From Herminiimonas contaminans (lineage in GTDB: Bacteria; Pseudomonadota; Gammaproteobacteria; Burkholderiales; Burkholderiaceae_D), in contig NZ_JADOEL010000015.1 in assembly GCF_015645465.1 (NCBI RefSeq), positions 34,659-98,658 on the forward strand: a DNA stretch of 64,000 nt, read 5' to 3'. The position numbers and the translations under genes are program-made. Below the pieces are notes generated by a model, which searched no databases, had not been told where the DNA came from, and was given only the letters and a program-made list of their open reading frames with translations. Shown here piece by piece: positions 32,247-42,257 of this stretch; the first letter of the stretch is position 1; each line of letters opens with the position of its first letter.

Positions 32247-35200
32247 ATGGCTACCGATACCCGCCGCCTAACGATACTTTCGTCCGAAGAGATTGCATCT
32301 CTTTACGATCTGCCGAAATTCAACGATGACGACCGTCGTCTTTACTTCGACTTCAGCAGCGCCGAACGCGATGTTATCGAGCGCATCCATACGACTTCGG
32401 CCGCTTTACACCTAGCGCTTCAGATGGGCTATTTCAAGGCCAAGCGACGTTTTTTCGTATATCACCCAGAAGTGGTCGCCGATGATGTCATTTATGTTAG
32501 CACGCGTTATTTTCCTGGAAAAAGCACCGGCCCTCTAAGGGAGCTGTCTAAGCCGACGCGACTGGAACAGCAAAAAATCATTCTGCGTCTTTTCGACTAT
32601 CGACCAGCAGACCAGTCAGCGAAGGAGGAGCTGGAACAGAAAGCGCAACGCTTCGCGATGCTATCGACACAACCGATTTTCATTCTGCGCGAAGTGCTGC
32701 AGTACCTGGAAAGTCAACGCATCGTCGTCCCAGGTTATACGTTTTTGCAGGACATGGTTGGACGTGCAGTCACAACCGAACGCAATCGCATAACAGGCCT
32801 GTTGGACGCGGCATTGACATCTACGACTCGAGAACAACTTGACGCGTTACTCGATGCCGACGAGAACATGTACCGAATTAGCAGCTTGAAGCGCGAAGCC
32901 AAGGATTTTAGCTATAAAGAACTTCGTCTGGAAGTCGAACGGCGTCGCTTCTTTCAACCACTTTATGAAACGGCTCGTATCTTCCTAGCCACTGCGGGGC
33001 TGTCCGCTGAAAGCGGAAAATATTATGCTTCCTTGGTGAAATTCTATACCGTCTACAAGCTACAGCGCATGTCTGAAAAGACGACACGACTGTACTTGCT
33101 GTGCTTTGCTTATCATCGCTTCCGCCAGATCAATGACACCCTGATTGAAGCCTTCATTCATTTGGTCGATCAATACGAGAAGCTGGCTAGGCGAGCCGCC
33201 GATGAGGCAATGCACAAGGCAATGGAGGATGCTGCAGATAACTTGCAAGCGGCAGGCCAGGTGCTCAATCTGTTCACTGACACTACAATTCCCGAGAACG
33301 CTCCTTTTTCTACCGTGAAAGAACAGGCGTTCAGTCTGCTGGAGCCAGAACAGTTTCCGATCGTGGCAAATTATTTGCGCAATATTGCCTTCGACAAGAT
33401 CGGATTCGAGTGGGCGTACTACACAACGCTGTCGCACCAATTCAAGCGCAACCTGCGCCACTTATTTTGTGAACTCGACTTTGCTGGCCGGCTAGAAGAG
33501 GCGCCGCTCCTGGATGCGGTTCTAGTCTTGCAGGACATATTGCGTAGTGGCAAATCGCCGCGTCACGTCAAACCATCGTTATTCCAGACGGAAGTCATTC
33601 CCAAGAGCCTGCTCCGCTACCTTTTAGTGGATGCCATTACCAGCGAAGTCCCCCAGGATTGGGACGGCGACAAAGTACTCGACGTCGACCGCTACGAATT
33701 CCTGCTGTATCGTCTGCTGCGCAATGCACTTGAGGCGGGCAATCTGTATGTGAAGGACAGCGTAGAATTCCGCCGTTTCGAAGATGACTTGATCAACGAA
33801 GAGCGCTGGCAAAAAAAGGAACATATCTTGCGGGATATCGGCGCTCAGATTCTGCTTGATCCGATCGAGGACACTTTGGCGAAAATGAAGGCTGAGTTGG
33901 AGACCAAATTTGAAGCCGTCAACCAGCGAATCACGGATGCTGTTAACCAGCACATCAAGGTAATCGGTCGCGGCGAAAAAAAACGATGGCAGTTACTGTA
34001 TCCAAGTGAGGATGAGCCGGTCAATAGCCCGTTCTTCGGCAAGCTACCAGGAATTGGCATCGCCGACCTGTTATGGTTCGTTCATCAACAAACGGGGTTC
34101 CTGAAGAGTTTCAGCCATGTCTTAGACCGCTACGTCAAGCACGATCCGGATCCGCGTGAACTGTTGGCTTGCATCGTGGCCATGGGTACTAACATGGGGA
34201 TCGGGAAAATGGCCGAGGTATCGGGGATGAATTATGCAGCGCTTCTCAATACTGCACGGAACTTCCTGCGTCAAGAAACACTGCATGCCGCCAACGATGC
34301 GATAAGCAATGCGAGTGCGTCGCTGCCGGCGTTCCATCTGTATGAAATCCGCGACGAAGTGCACTCCAGTAGCGATGGTCAGCGGATTGAAACCCAGATC
34401 GATACGGTCAATGCTCGCCATTCGCCGAAATATTTTGGACTTCAAAAAGGTGTCAGCGCCTACACATTAGTCGCCAACCACGTACCGATCAATGCCAAGA
34501 TCATTGGCACGCATGAGCATGAAAGCCACTACGTCTTTGACCTGTTATATAACAACACGTCCGATATCAAGCCGGATCGGCATTCCACGGATACCCACGG
34601 CACCAATCAGGTCAATTTCTGGACCTTGCATGTATTCGGTTATCAGTTTGCACCACGGTACCGCGATCTACATAAGAAAATGGAAAAATTGGTTGGCTTC
34701 CAAAATCCGAGTGAGTATGGCGAACTGCTAATCAAGCCGTCCAGAAAGATTTTGGAGGACCTAATCATCGCTGAATGGCCTAATGTGCAGCGTATTATGG
34801 CATCGCTTGCACAGAAGGACGTTACGCAAGCTACCATCATCCGAAAGCTGAGCAGTTACACGCGCCAAAACCAGACCAAGAAAGCACTTTGGGAGCTAGA
34901 CAATATCTGCAGAACGCTCTACATCCTGGATTTTATCGACGACGTAAGCCTTCGGCAAAGCGTTCAAAAGGCCCTAAACCGGGGAGAGGCCTATCACCGG
35001 TTCCGCAAATCGGTGGCATATATGAACAATGGGAAATTTCGCGTCAAGACGGAAGCCGAGCAAAATATTTGGAATGAATGCTCGCGACTAATCGCCAATG
35101 CAATCATTTATTACAACACCGCGTTGCTATCGAAGGTATATGAACAAAAGCGTGCGGCAGGAGATGAAGAGGCTGTGGCGACGCTAGCCGGTGTGTCGCC

Positions 35201-35351
35201 AGTCGCGTGGCGACATGTGAACTTGATCGGCAAGTTCGAATTTACAGCCGAGGCACCGCAGGTCGACATCGATGCGCTGGCGGCACGCTATGCCGAGCCG
35301 GGGTACTGGAACAAAGCATTTGAAGAAGGCGAAGACGGTTCGTTAGCGTGA
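32247..35351 (+). CDS. tnpA: Tn3-family transposase, copy 1
   Basis: 1034 residues, full length for a Tn3-type TnpA. N-terminal DNA-binding part (LTILSSEEIASLYDLPKFND), catalytic DDE region with SSDGQRIETQIDTVNARHSP (first D), HSTDTHGTNQVNFWTLHVFG (second D) and KALNRGEAYHRFRKSV (E). About 40% GC-poor codons relative to the flanking IS21, so a different source. No resolvase gene or clear 38-bp terminal repeat could be found on either side, so the transposon is probably incomplete. It ends 60 bp before a truncated transporter. Confidence 0.95.
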   Translation: MATDTRRLTILSSEEIASLYDLPKFNDDDRRLYFDFSSAERDVIERIHTTSAALHLALQMGYFKAKRRFFVYHPEVVADDVIYVSTRYFPGKSTGPLRELSKPTRLEQQKIILRLFDYRPADQSAKEELEQKAQRFAMLSTQPIFILREVLQYLESQRIVVPGYTFLQDMVGRAVTTERNRITGLLDAALTSTTREQLDALLDADENMYRISSLKREAKDFSYKELRLEVERRRFFQPLYETARIFLATAGLSAESGKYYASLVKFYTVYKLQRMSEKTTRLYLLCFAYHRFRQINDTLIEAFIHLVDQYEKLARRAADEAMHKAMEDAADNLQAAGQVLNLFTDTTIPENAPFSTVKEQAFSLLEPEQFPIVANYLRNIAFDKIGFEWAYYTTLSHQFKRNLRHLFCELDFAGRLEEAPLLDAVLVLQDILRSGKSPRHVKPSLFQTEVIPKSLLRYLLVDAITSEVPQDWDGDKVLDVDRYEFLLYRLLRNALEAGNLYVKDSVEFRRFEDDLINEERWQKKEHILRDIGAQILLDPIEDTLAKMKAELETKFEAVNQRITDAVNQHIKVIGRGEKKRWQLLYPSEDEPVNSPFFGKLPGIGIADLLWFVHQQTGFLKSFSHVLDRYVKHDPDPRELLACIVAMGTNMGIGKMAEVSGMNYAALLNTARNFLRQETLHAANDAISNASASLPAFHLYEIRDEVHSSSDGQRIETQIDTVNARHSPKYFGLQKGVSAYTLVANHVPINAKIIGTHEHESHYVFDLLYNNTSDIKPDRHSTDTHGTNQVNFWTLHVFGYQFAPRYRDLHKKMEKLVGFQNPSEYGELLIKPSRKILEDLIIAEWPNVQRIMASLAQKDVTQATIIRKLSSYTRQNQTKKALWELDNICRTLYILDFIDDVSLRQSVQKALNRGEAYHRFRKSVAYMNNGKFRVKTEAEQNIWNECSRLIANAIIYYNTALLSKVYEQKRAAGDEEAVATLAGVSPVAWRHVNLIGKFEFTAEAPQVDIDALAARYAEPGYWNKAFEEGEDGSLA

Positions 35352-35411
35352 AATTACAGGCCTTAAAGAACTTTTACCTTTTCGAGGGGATGGGTATAAA
35401 TAGCCACCTAC

Positions 35412-36512
35412 ATGCCGTTTTTTCCGATGCTGATGGTCAGCCTTGGGGCCACGCAAGTTGAACTGCAACAGACGCTCAGCGCTTACCTGGCAGCCTTTGG
35501 GGTCATGATGCTACTGCATGGACCGCTGTCTGATGCGTTGGGCCGCCGTCCCGTCATCCTGGGTGGCTTAGTCGTTTATCTGGTGGCGTCCATTGGCGGC
35601 GCATTGGCCAACTCGCTAAGCCTGTTGCTGTTATGCCGCACGCTGCAGGGGCTGTCTGTCGGTGCCGGCAGCGTCGTAGGCCGGGTTGTCATCCGCGACC
35701 GGCTGGAAGGTCCTGCCGCGCAGAAATTGCTGGCGCAGGTGACCATGATTTTTGGCCTGGCGCCTGCCATTGCGCCGGTTTTCGGCGGATGGCTCCAGAA
35801 CTGGTTTCCCTGGCAGTCCGTATTCATCTTCATGGCCCTCTTCAGTGGGCTGCAACTGGTGGCCAGTTATTTCTCCCTTCCAGAGACCTTGCTACGACAG
35901 CAGCGCACGTCGATGAAACCAGCGGCGCTCGCGCGCAGCTACAGCGCTGTCTTGAAAAGCAAACCGTTCTGGCTGCTGTCGCTGGCGTTAAGCTGCAACT
36001 TCATTGGTTTTTTTCTGTATGTCTCTTCGGCGCCCATTTTTGTTATTCAGTACCTTGGGCTGAACAAGGCGGAATTCGGCTGGCTGTTCATTCCGGCTAC
36101 GGCCGGCATCATCTTTGGCGCATACCTGTCAGGAAAAGTGGCCAATCGATTTGCGCCGGCCACCACCATCGGCTACGGCTACCTGACGATGGGTGTGGCG
36201 ACTGCATTAAACCTGGCTTACAACGCATTCTTGCCGCCGGTTGTGCCTTGGGTAATTCTACCCATCATGCTCTATACCATCGGAATGTCATTCGCGACGC
36301 CTAGCCTTACTCTGCTGACCCTCGACCTGTTCCCTTCAACGCGCGGGATGGCGGCTTCCATGCAGGGCTTTGTCCAAACCATGGTGATGACATTTGTCTC
36401 TGGAGTGGTTGCGCCACGGGTGGCAGACTCGGGCTTAAAAATGGGGCTGGCAGTGCTGTCTTTCCTGGCGCTTGGATATTTAGCCTGGGCTGCTTATACA
36501 CAGCGCGAATGA
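35412..36512 (+). CDS. Bcr/CflA-type MFS efflux transporter, N-truncated
   Basis: 366 residues with about 11 membrane helices. The family signature GPLSDALGRRPVILGG (loop 2-3) is present, then LQGLSVGAGSVVGRVVIRD and ETL(L) after helix 6. Family members start with ~25 more residues covering helix 1; here the frame begins at MPFFPMLMVSLGA within that helix, right after the Tn3 copy-1 end. So the 5' end was probably lost by insertion or deletion. No good ribosome-binding site precedes ATG 35412. Drug or sulfonamide efflux is the family role; this copy may not insert correctly. Confidence 0.8.
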   Translation: MPFFPMLMVSLGATQVELQQTLSAYLAAFGVMMLLHGPLSDALGRRPVILGGLVVYLVASIGGALANSLSLLLLCRTLQGLSVGAGSVVGRVVIRDRLEGPAAQKLLAQVTMIFGLAPAIAPVFGGWLQNWFPWQSVFIFMALFSGLQLVASYFSLPETLLRQQRTSMKPAALARSYSAVLKSKPFWLLSLALSCNFIGFFLYVSSAPIFVIQYLGLNKAEFGWLFIPATAGIIFGAYLSGKVANRFAPATTIGYGYLTMGVATALNLAYNAFLPPVVPWVILPIMLYTIGMSFATPSLTLLTLDLFPSTRGMAASMQGFVQTMVMTFVSGVVAPRVADSGLKMGLAVLSFLALGYLAWAAYTQRE

Positions 36513-36678
36513 AATGAGGCGCTGAAACACACCTGAAGGGTAAAAAAGAATCAAACGATGAATCGTTGTTTTCGGGGATCCGGCAATTAATGGACGGCTG
36601 CTTTCGAAAAACGTGATGACCGCTCTGGGTTGCCAAAAAATCGGTCGCTGTCTGTGTTACTCCAGCTCGTCCTTCGTT

Positions 36679-36995
36679 TCATCCTGAGCGGTTTAGCGGA
36701 ATGTACTTGGCTTCCTTGACCATCTTTTCGCCATTCTTCAAATAAAACTCGACGAATTCTTTGACTTCTGGCTTGACCACCGCCTTAGCGCTCACATAAA
36801 TGAACAGCGGCCGCGACAGCGGTTTGTAACTAGCATTCAGAACAGACTTGGATGACGGAGATACCGCGGGTGCACCGGCTCTTTCCGATATCGCTACAGC
36901 ATTTAGCTTTTTGCTGTTCTCCACGTAGTACGCATAACCAAAGTAGCCGATTGCATCGTCATCGCCAGACTCGGTGGCCCCGATCCAGTTGTGCC
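36679..36995 (-). pseudogene. Phosphate-binding PstS-like protein, C-terminal remnant
   Basis: Minus-strand codons read SGDDDAIGYFGYAYYVENSK, YKPLSRPLFIYVSAKAVVKP, EVKEFVEFYLKNGEKMVKEA and end KYIPLNRSG. This is the C-terminal lobe of the SphX/PstS class of periplasmic phosphate-binding proteins. The N-terminal ~200 residues, including the signal peptide and phosphate loops, are missing. Confidence 0.8.
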
Positions 36996-37040
36996 CCAAA
37001 CTTCCTCCTAGTCGAGCAGAGCACGTTACGGCCGTTGCAG

Positions 37041-37223
37041 CATGACCACGACAAGAAAAGCGCCTCACTTGCACACGAACTCAAGCCGATGCATGGCGGC
37101 GCAGTGACGGAAGTAAGCGACATCAACTACGAACTGGTGGCCACGCCAGACAGTATCGCGCTGTACATCCTGGATCTTGGCAAAGTGGTGGACATCAAAG
37201 GCGCTACCGCGACCGTCACGTAA
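37041..37223 (+). pseudogene. Fragment of a periplasmic metal-resistance-type protein
   Basis: Plus-strand codons HELKPMHGGAVTEVSDINYE then LVATPDSIALYILDLGKVVD and GATATVT run into a stop at 37221-37223. The pattern (H-G-G-x-V-x-E, YELVA-P, L-Y-x2-D-x-GK-x-VD) matches small periplasmic proteins that I associate with heavy-metal efflux operons in Oxalobacteraceae. The N-terminus is lost and the end appears frameshifted. Confidence 0.5.
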
Positions 37224-37439
37224 CCGAGCGACAACAAGATCACCATCAGCTTCATTGCCACCAGCGGCAAGTTAAAGGCAAGTCCCACTGCAGCGATGGC
37301 GGCAATCACCAACCCAATCTACCGGCGCCCCTTTAGGAGGGTTAACAAATCGGCAGCACTGCAATACACTAACGGCGGCAAGCGAATTGGTCTCGGCGTT
37401 TAATTCTCATGCCTCTATTGACCTTTTCGGAGCCACGCT

Positions 37440-40400
37440 ATGGCAAGTGTTGAACGAACCGCATACCCTCGCTTTCCGAGAACGCTGACACTCAAGGATC
37501 TGCAAGTCCTGTTTTCGCCACGCCCGGAAGAAGCCGAGTGGGCGCAAAGCTTTTCGCGCAGCCCTGATCGGCGGCTGGCTCTGCTGGTACTGCTCAAATG
37601 CTTCCAGTTTCTGCGTCATTTTCCAGCTTTGGAATCCATCCCCTCCGAGGTAGTCGAGCACGTGGCAGCGACGCTGGCCATGCCGCCCAAACAAAAGATC
37701 ACCTATCCCGCCAGCCATACCGCGCTGTATCGCCACCACAAGGCGATCCGCGCGCTCCTGGGTGTCAAGCCGTACACCGATGCCCAGACCCGCAAGCTGA
37801 CCATCCGCCTTGCCCATGAAGCAGCCCGCATGGTCGACACACGCACAGATATCATCAACATCACGATCCAGGAATTGGTGCGGCTTGGTTACGAGCTGCC
37901 GGTATTTCGCACGCTGGACGAGATCGCGGAACACGCGCATTTTTTAGCTGAAACTGAACTGCACGAACGGATTTCGCACCGGCTTAGCGCCGATCAGCGC
38001 AACTGGCTGGACAAGCTTTTGGAGGCCGATCTTCCGGCGCGTAGGACGCTGTATAACCAGATCAAACGCTCGGCGAAAAAAGCGTCGCGCAAACACCTCG
38101 ATCTCGTACTCGACCAGCTCAACTGGCTCGAATCATTGCCAGATAGCGACACCCTGCTGGCGGACGTGCCGACAACCAAATTGAAGCACATGGCTGACAT
38201 GGCCAGCGTCTTGGACGCCGGCGAGATGAAAGATCTGACCTCAGCCAAACGCCATACCTTGATTCTGGCGCTGATACGGCAGATGCGGGTCAGCGCGCGC
38301 GACGACATCGCGGAAATGTTCATCCGCCGCATTGGAACGGCACACAAGAGTGCGCGCGAAGAACTCCTGGTGCTGCAGGCGCGCCAACGCAAGCTGAGCG
38401 AAGAATTGATTGCGACCCTCGAACACGTGCTTGAAATCCTTTCCGAAGGCCTGGATGATGCGGCCACTGGCCAGCGCGTGCGCGAGCTACTCGCGCCGCA
38501 CGGCAGCCTTGAGAAGTTGAAGGCGGATTGCGAAGCCATTCGTGTATGGAGCACGGGTAACCATCTACCCTTGTTATGGAAGCCGTATAGCAGTTGGCGC
38601 GCCCCGATGTTCCGTATGGCAAAGGTGCTCCAGTTTCACGCAGCAACGGAAGATCGCCGTCTGTTACAGGCGCTCGACGTCGTCCTGCAGAATGAACACA
38701 AAAAGACGGAATGGGTCGTAGACGAAGTCGATCTTTCCTTTGCCTCCGAACGTTGGCGCAAGCTCGTGCGCCGCTCGCACGGCTTGGGACACCCTACGAA
38801 CCGTCGCTACCTTGAAGTGTGCGTCTTCAGTCACTTAAGTAGTGATCTCCGTTCGGGAGACGTATGCATCGACGGTTCCGGCACCTTTGCTGACTACCGC
38901 AAGCTCTTGATGAGCTGGGAAGAGTGCCAGGCGCTCCTTCCAGATTATTGCGACCGCATTGGAATTGCCGACAATGCAGAGGATTTCGTTGATGCCCTTA
39001 GAAAGCAGTTGGACGACACTGCCGGCAAACTCGATGAAGAATTTCCGCAGCATGCGGGCGACGTCACAGTAGGCGCTAACGGGGAGCCTACCTTGCGTAA
39101 AACCACGGCACGGGAAGTGCCGGCATCTGCGATCACCTTACATGCCGCTATCGAGAACCGCAGTGTGCCCCGCAACTTGTTGGATATTTTGGCGAACATT
39201 GAACATTGGACCGGTTTCACACGCAATTTTGGTCCATTGTCCGGCGATGAACCCAAGCTGCGCAACGCGCGCGAGCGCTACTTACTGACAGTCTTTACCA
39301 TGGGATGCAACTTGGGCCCGAACCAGGCCGCGCGCCATTTATCGAATGGCGTAACGTCGCATCAACTGTCGTACACCAACCAGCGCCATATGAGTCTTGA
39401 GCAGCTAGACAATGCCTGCCGCGATCTGACGGAGTTATACCTACGTCTAGAATTGCCTAAGCTCTGGGGCGATGGAAAGAAAGTTGCGGCCGATGGCACG
39501 CAATATGAATTTTATGAGCAAAATATGTTGGTTGGGATGCATTTCCGGTACCGAAAAATGGGGGCCGTGGCATATCGGCATGTCGCCGACAACTACATCG
39601 CCAACTTCCGCAACTTTGTGCCACCCGGCACGCACGAAGCCATCTATGTCATCGAAGGCTTGCTGAAAGCCGGGTTAAGCGTGCAAGCGGACACCGTCTA
39701 TTCCGACACCCACGGTCAGTCGGAAACGGTATATGCGTTCACTTATTTGACCGGCATCCAACTGATGCCGCGCATCCGCAATTGGAAAGACCTTAAATTT
39801 TATCGCTCGGAGAAGGGCACGCGCTACCGCCACATCGATCGTTTGTTTACCGATGTGATCAACTGGAAGATCGTCCGCGATCATTGGAAAGATTTGATGC
39901 AAGTAGCCATTTCGATCCAAATGGGGCGCATCGCATCACCGATGTTGCTGCGCAAATTGAGTCATGAAGGGCGGCACAACAAGCTTTTTGAGGCTTCCCG
40001 TGAACTCGGTCGGGTATTACGGACGATTTATTTGCTGCGCTGGATCTCTTCCAAGGAAATGCGGCAGGAAGTCACCGCCACCACCAACAAGATCGAGTCG
40101 TACCATGCGTTCACAAAATGGCTGGATTTCGGGGGCGATGTTATCGCGGAAAATGAGCCGAACGAGCAGCAAAAGCGACTCCGATATATCGATCTGGTAG
40201 CGTCGGCCGTCATCCTTCAGAACACGGTGGATATGATGCGCATTATGCAAGAAATGTATGCCGCTGGAGAGCAGGTAACCGCAACGGACGCAGAGTACAT
40301 GAGCCCGTATGGCACTTATGGCGTCAACCGGTTTGGTAAATTCCACCTGGATCTGAAACGGCCGCCCGAGGCTTGGCTAAAAGAGTCGCTGTTTCGAGAC

Positions 40401-40466
40401 GCGGCAAAACGCGCGAAGGCCGCCGCAGAGATCAAACGTAACGAAGTCTCTGGAGACTCGGTATGA
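37440..40466 (+). CDS. tnpA: Tn3-family transposase, copy 2 (Tn4651/Tn4652-like)
   Basis: 1008 residues, intact. Catalytic region: VAADGTQYEFYEQNMLVGMH (first D), DTVYSDTHGQSETVYAF (second D), TNKIESYHAFTKWLDFGGDV (E). It is not close to copy 1. The gene overlaps a downstream small gene by 4 bases, and a terminal repeat of Tn4651 type (GGGGGGCATGCCGGGATAAA, read inward on the minus strand) closes the element at about 40936. No second terminal repeat and no cointegrate-resolution genes are visible, so only the tnpA end survives here. Confidence 0.95.
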   Translation: MASVERTAYPRFPRTLTLKDLQVLFSPRPEEAEWAQSFSRSPDRRLALLVLLKCFQFLRHFPALESIPSEVVEHVAATLAMPPKQKITYPASHTALYRHHKAIRALLGVKPYTDAQTRKLTIRLAHEAARMVDTRTDIINITIQELVRLGYELPVFRTLDEIAEHAHFLAETELHERISHRLSADQRNWLDKLLEADLPARRTLYNQIKRSAKKASRKHLDLVLDQLNWLESLPDSDTLLADVPTTKLKHMADMASVLDAGEMKDLTSAKRHTLILALIRQMRVSARDDIAEMFIRRIGTAHKSAREELLVLQARQRKLSEELIATLEHVLEILSEGLDDAATGQRVRELLAPHGSLEKLKADCEAIRVWSTGNHLPLLWKPYSSWRAPMFRMAKVLQFHAATEDRRLLQALDVVLQNEHKKTEWVVDEVDLSFASERWRKLVRRSHGLGHPTNRRYLEVCVFSHLSSDLRSGDVCIDGSGTFADYRKLLMSWEECQALLPDYCDRIGIADNAEDFVDALRKQLDDTAGKLDEEFPQHAGDVTVGANGEPTLRKTTAREVPASAITLHAAIENRSVPRNLLDILANIEHWTGFTRNFGPLSGDEPKLRNARERYLLTVFTMGCNLGPNQAARHLSNGVTSHQLSYTNQRHMSLEQLDNACRDLTELYLRLELPKLWGDGKKVAADGTQYEFYEQNMLVGMHFRYRKMGAVAYRHVADNYIANFRNFVPPGTHEAIYVIEGLLKAGLSVQADTVYSDTHGQSETVYAFTYLTGIQLMPRIRNWKDLKFYRSEKGTRYRHIDRLFTDVINWKIVRDHWKDLMQVAISIQMGRIASPMLLRKLSHEGRHNKLFEASRELGRVLRTIYLLRWISSKEMRQEVTATTNKIESYHAFTKWLDFGGDVIAENEPNEQQKRLRYIDLVASAVILQNTVDMMRIMQEMYAAGEQVTATDAEYMSPYGTYGVNRFGKFHLDLKRPPEAWLKESLFRDAAKRAKAAAEIKRNEVSGDSV

Positions 40467-40813
40467 ACGAAAGCCGTAATACTGTGATGACCGCCTACGG
40501 TAGGCTCGATGAAACTGCGCTGTTGGAAGTGCAGAACAACTACGACACGAGTGTATTGCTACGGATAGTAGAGGACCTCGCAGAGTTACTTTCGACGGAC
40601 GGAGATCGTGATGGTCTACGTCACATGCTGCTGCGATTGCATGGGATGGCACATTCCGTCATCAACGGTGCGGGACTTACCGTATCGACGGAAGCGGAAA
40701 CCTTGCCCGAGTTGGCCGGTGAATTCATTGAAGAAGCAGAAGAAATGATTTCAAGATTGCAGGGCTGGATAAAGCAAATCGAGCCGTTGGAGCAACTGGC
40801 CGTTCGAAGCTGA
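40463..40813 (+). CDS. Small tnpA-coupled protein (possible TnpC-type regulator)
   Basis: 116 residues, ATGA overlap with tnpA copy 2. Helical and acidic: LLEVQNNYDTSVLLRIVEDL, HMLLRLHGMAHSVINGAGLT, LAGEFIEEAEEMISRLQGWI. Position and size match tnpC of Tn4652, a negative regulator of transposase expression, but I infer this from layout, not from sequence memory. Confidence 0.65.
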   Translation: MNESRNTVMTAYGRLDETALLEVQNNYDTSVLLRIVEDLAELLSTDGDRDGLRHMLLRLHGMAHSVINGAGLTVSTEAETLPELAGEFIEEAEEMISRLQGWIKQIEPLEQLAVRS

Positions 40814-40885
40814 TCCAAGGTCAGGCTGAACGGCAGGAATCGAAATCGCAGCTTATGCGTTTAAGGCATATAAAACGTCATCTTT

Positions 40886-40936
40886 ATGACTTTCACGCTT
40901 ATGTGTCATTACTGGCTTTATCCCGGCATGCCCCCC
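40886..40936 (-). repeat. Tn3-type terminal inverted repeat, tnpA end
   Basis: Read inward from 40936 the minus strand begins GGGGGGCATGCCGGGATAAA and continues into a TGACACATAAGCG stretch. The GGGG start and CATGCC-GATAA core resemble Tn4651/Tn4652 ends. The exact outer base is uncertain within the G-run. Confidence 0.6.
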
Positions 40937-41059
40937 ATTACGATAATAATTTTTTTCACTCTGTCTCCCCTTATGTAATTAAGGCATACAAAGCATACAG
41001 CGTAACCATGGTATCGCTATCAATATTCCGATGCTGCAATTCAACATAAGCCTGTTAAC

Positions 41060-42112
41060 CTAGTGCTTATGCCTGTGATTGATGTCAGGAAAATGCTCAT
41101 GACTATGAGTTAACGTTTCGTGTTCATGCGGGTGAACATGGGGCTCTTTTCCGTCCCATGGGAAATCATGTTCATGTTGATGATGCGCATCGTGGCGATG
41201 TGCATGTGCGTGAGATAAAGGCAAATGGGTATGTTCATGGCCATGTGTTTCCGTAACGTGTAGCCAAATGCCCGCCCCCATCAATGCTGCGGCAATCCAA
41301 AATACGGTATTCGGTGTTTCACCTAAAATTAGTAGCGATACAACAGCCCCAACAAACGGCGCGGCAGAAAAATATGCCCCCGTTCGAGCTGTGCCAAGGT
41401 GTCGAAGCGCAAGCACAAACATCACAAGACTTAGACCGTAACCACAAAAACCTATAACGCTAGCACTGAAGATGGTGGGAGTATCAGGTATTGAATAGCC
41501 TAACGCCAGTGCAATCGATAAGTTGACCGAACCAGCCACCAAGCCTTTAATCCCAGCGATTTGAACCGCATCACTCGCCGAGACTTTTCTGGTTAAATTA
41601 TTGTCGATAGCCCAGCACAAACATGCAGCAACAATAGCAAGCGCACCCCAAGGAACTTCCAGTTTTGAGTCGCCCCCCAAAGACAGCAATACGCCTGCCA
41701 TTACGATCAAAATCATGCCTGCAAAAATACGACGGTCAAAGTTTTCTTTGAAGACAAACCATGCCAGCAAGGCTGTTAGCACACCCTCAATATTAAGCAA
41801 TAACGATGCAGACGATGCAGGAGTGAGTGTTAGACCAATCATCAAAAGCACTGGACCAGCAATACCACCAGTCAAAATTGCTCCACCCAGCCAAGGTAAA
41901 TCAGACTTAGTAAGACGATCCCCGGAAGTCTTTTTCCCTCCTGATATCAGGAAGCGCAAGGAGTACCAAGCGAGTAAACCAAGTCCGCTTCCGAGATAAA
42001 GCAATCCCGCAAGCATGACTGGCGCCATTTGTCCGACCAGTATTTTGGAAAAAGGAGTGCTAGCACCAAACAATGTGGCTGCCAACAGCGCGTAAACAAC
42101 CCCTCTGTGCAT
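41060..42112 (-). CDS. EamA-family (DMT) transporter with His-rich C-terminus, CnrT-like
   Basis: 350 residues; start at 42112 with GGTGGAG 7 bases upstream. Ten membrane helices in two EamA repeats (GVVYALLAATLFGASTPFSK; WGALAIVAACLCWAIDNNLT), then a ~60-residue cytoplasmic tail that is mostly His with Asp/Glu/Pro (HGHEHTHLPLSHAHAHRHDA, HEHETLTHSHEHF). The tail is a metal-binding candidate. Position after a Cnr/Ncc-like RND operon suggests nickel/cobalt handling, as for CnrT of Cupriavidus (from memory). A strong inverted repeat separates it from cnrA, so it may have its own promoter. Confidence 0.85.
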   Translation of the reverse strand: MHRGVVYALLAATLFGASTPFSKILVGQMAPVMLAGLLYLGSGLGLLAWYSLRFLISGGKKTSGDRLTKSDLPWLGGAILTGGIAGPVLLMIGLTLTPASSASLLLNIEGVLTALLAWFVFKENFDRRIFAGMILIVMAGVLLSLGGDSKLEVPWGALAIVAACLCWAIDNNLTRKVSASDAVQIAGIKGLVAGSVNLSIALALGYSIPDTPTIFSASVIGFCGYGLSLVMFVLALRHLGTARTGAYFSAAPFVGAVVSLLILGETPNTVFWIAAALMGAGIWLHVTETHGHEHTHLPLSHAHAHRHDAHHQHEHDFPWDGKEPHVHPHEHETLTHSHEHFPDINHRHKH

Positions 42113-42205
42113 TTTGTTCTCCACCTTATTACCTATTCCGCAACCTTATTTCATCACGGATGGTTACTGATAGCAATATCAGGCAATTACTTCAAAACTT
42201 GAGAT

Positions 42206-42236
42206 AACTGGTGCTAGCGATCAGCTAGCACCAGTT
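42206..42236. terminator. 13-bp perfect inverted repeat between cnrA and the EamA gene
   Basis: AACTGGTGCTAGC (42206-42218), loop GATCA, GCTAGCACCAGTT (42224-42236). It lies 22 bp after the cnrA stop. A strong stem, but no U-run follows on the minus strand, so a partial terminator, processing site or operator are all possible. Confidence 0.6.
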
Positions 42237-42257
42237 TAATAAACAACACGATAGTGA

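Noticed and set aside
36551..36572. Terminator after the MFS transporter
   Set aside because: AACGA-TGAA-TCGTT followed by GTTTTC has only a 5-bp stem; too weak to call.
40814..41059. Possible regulatory RNA or small gene between the Tn3 element and the EamA gene
   Set aside because: AT-rich with repeated TTATG/CATAA words, but these are explained by the transposon end; no structure or frame stands out.
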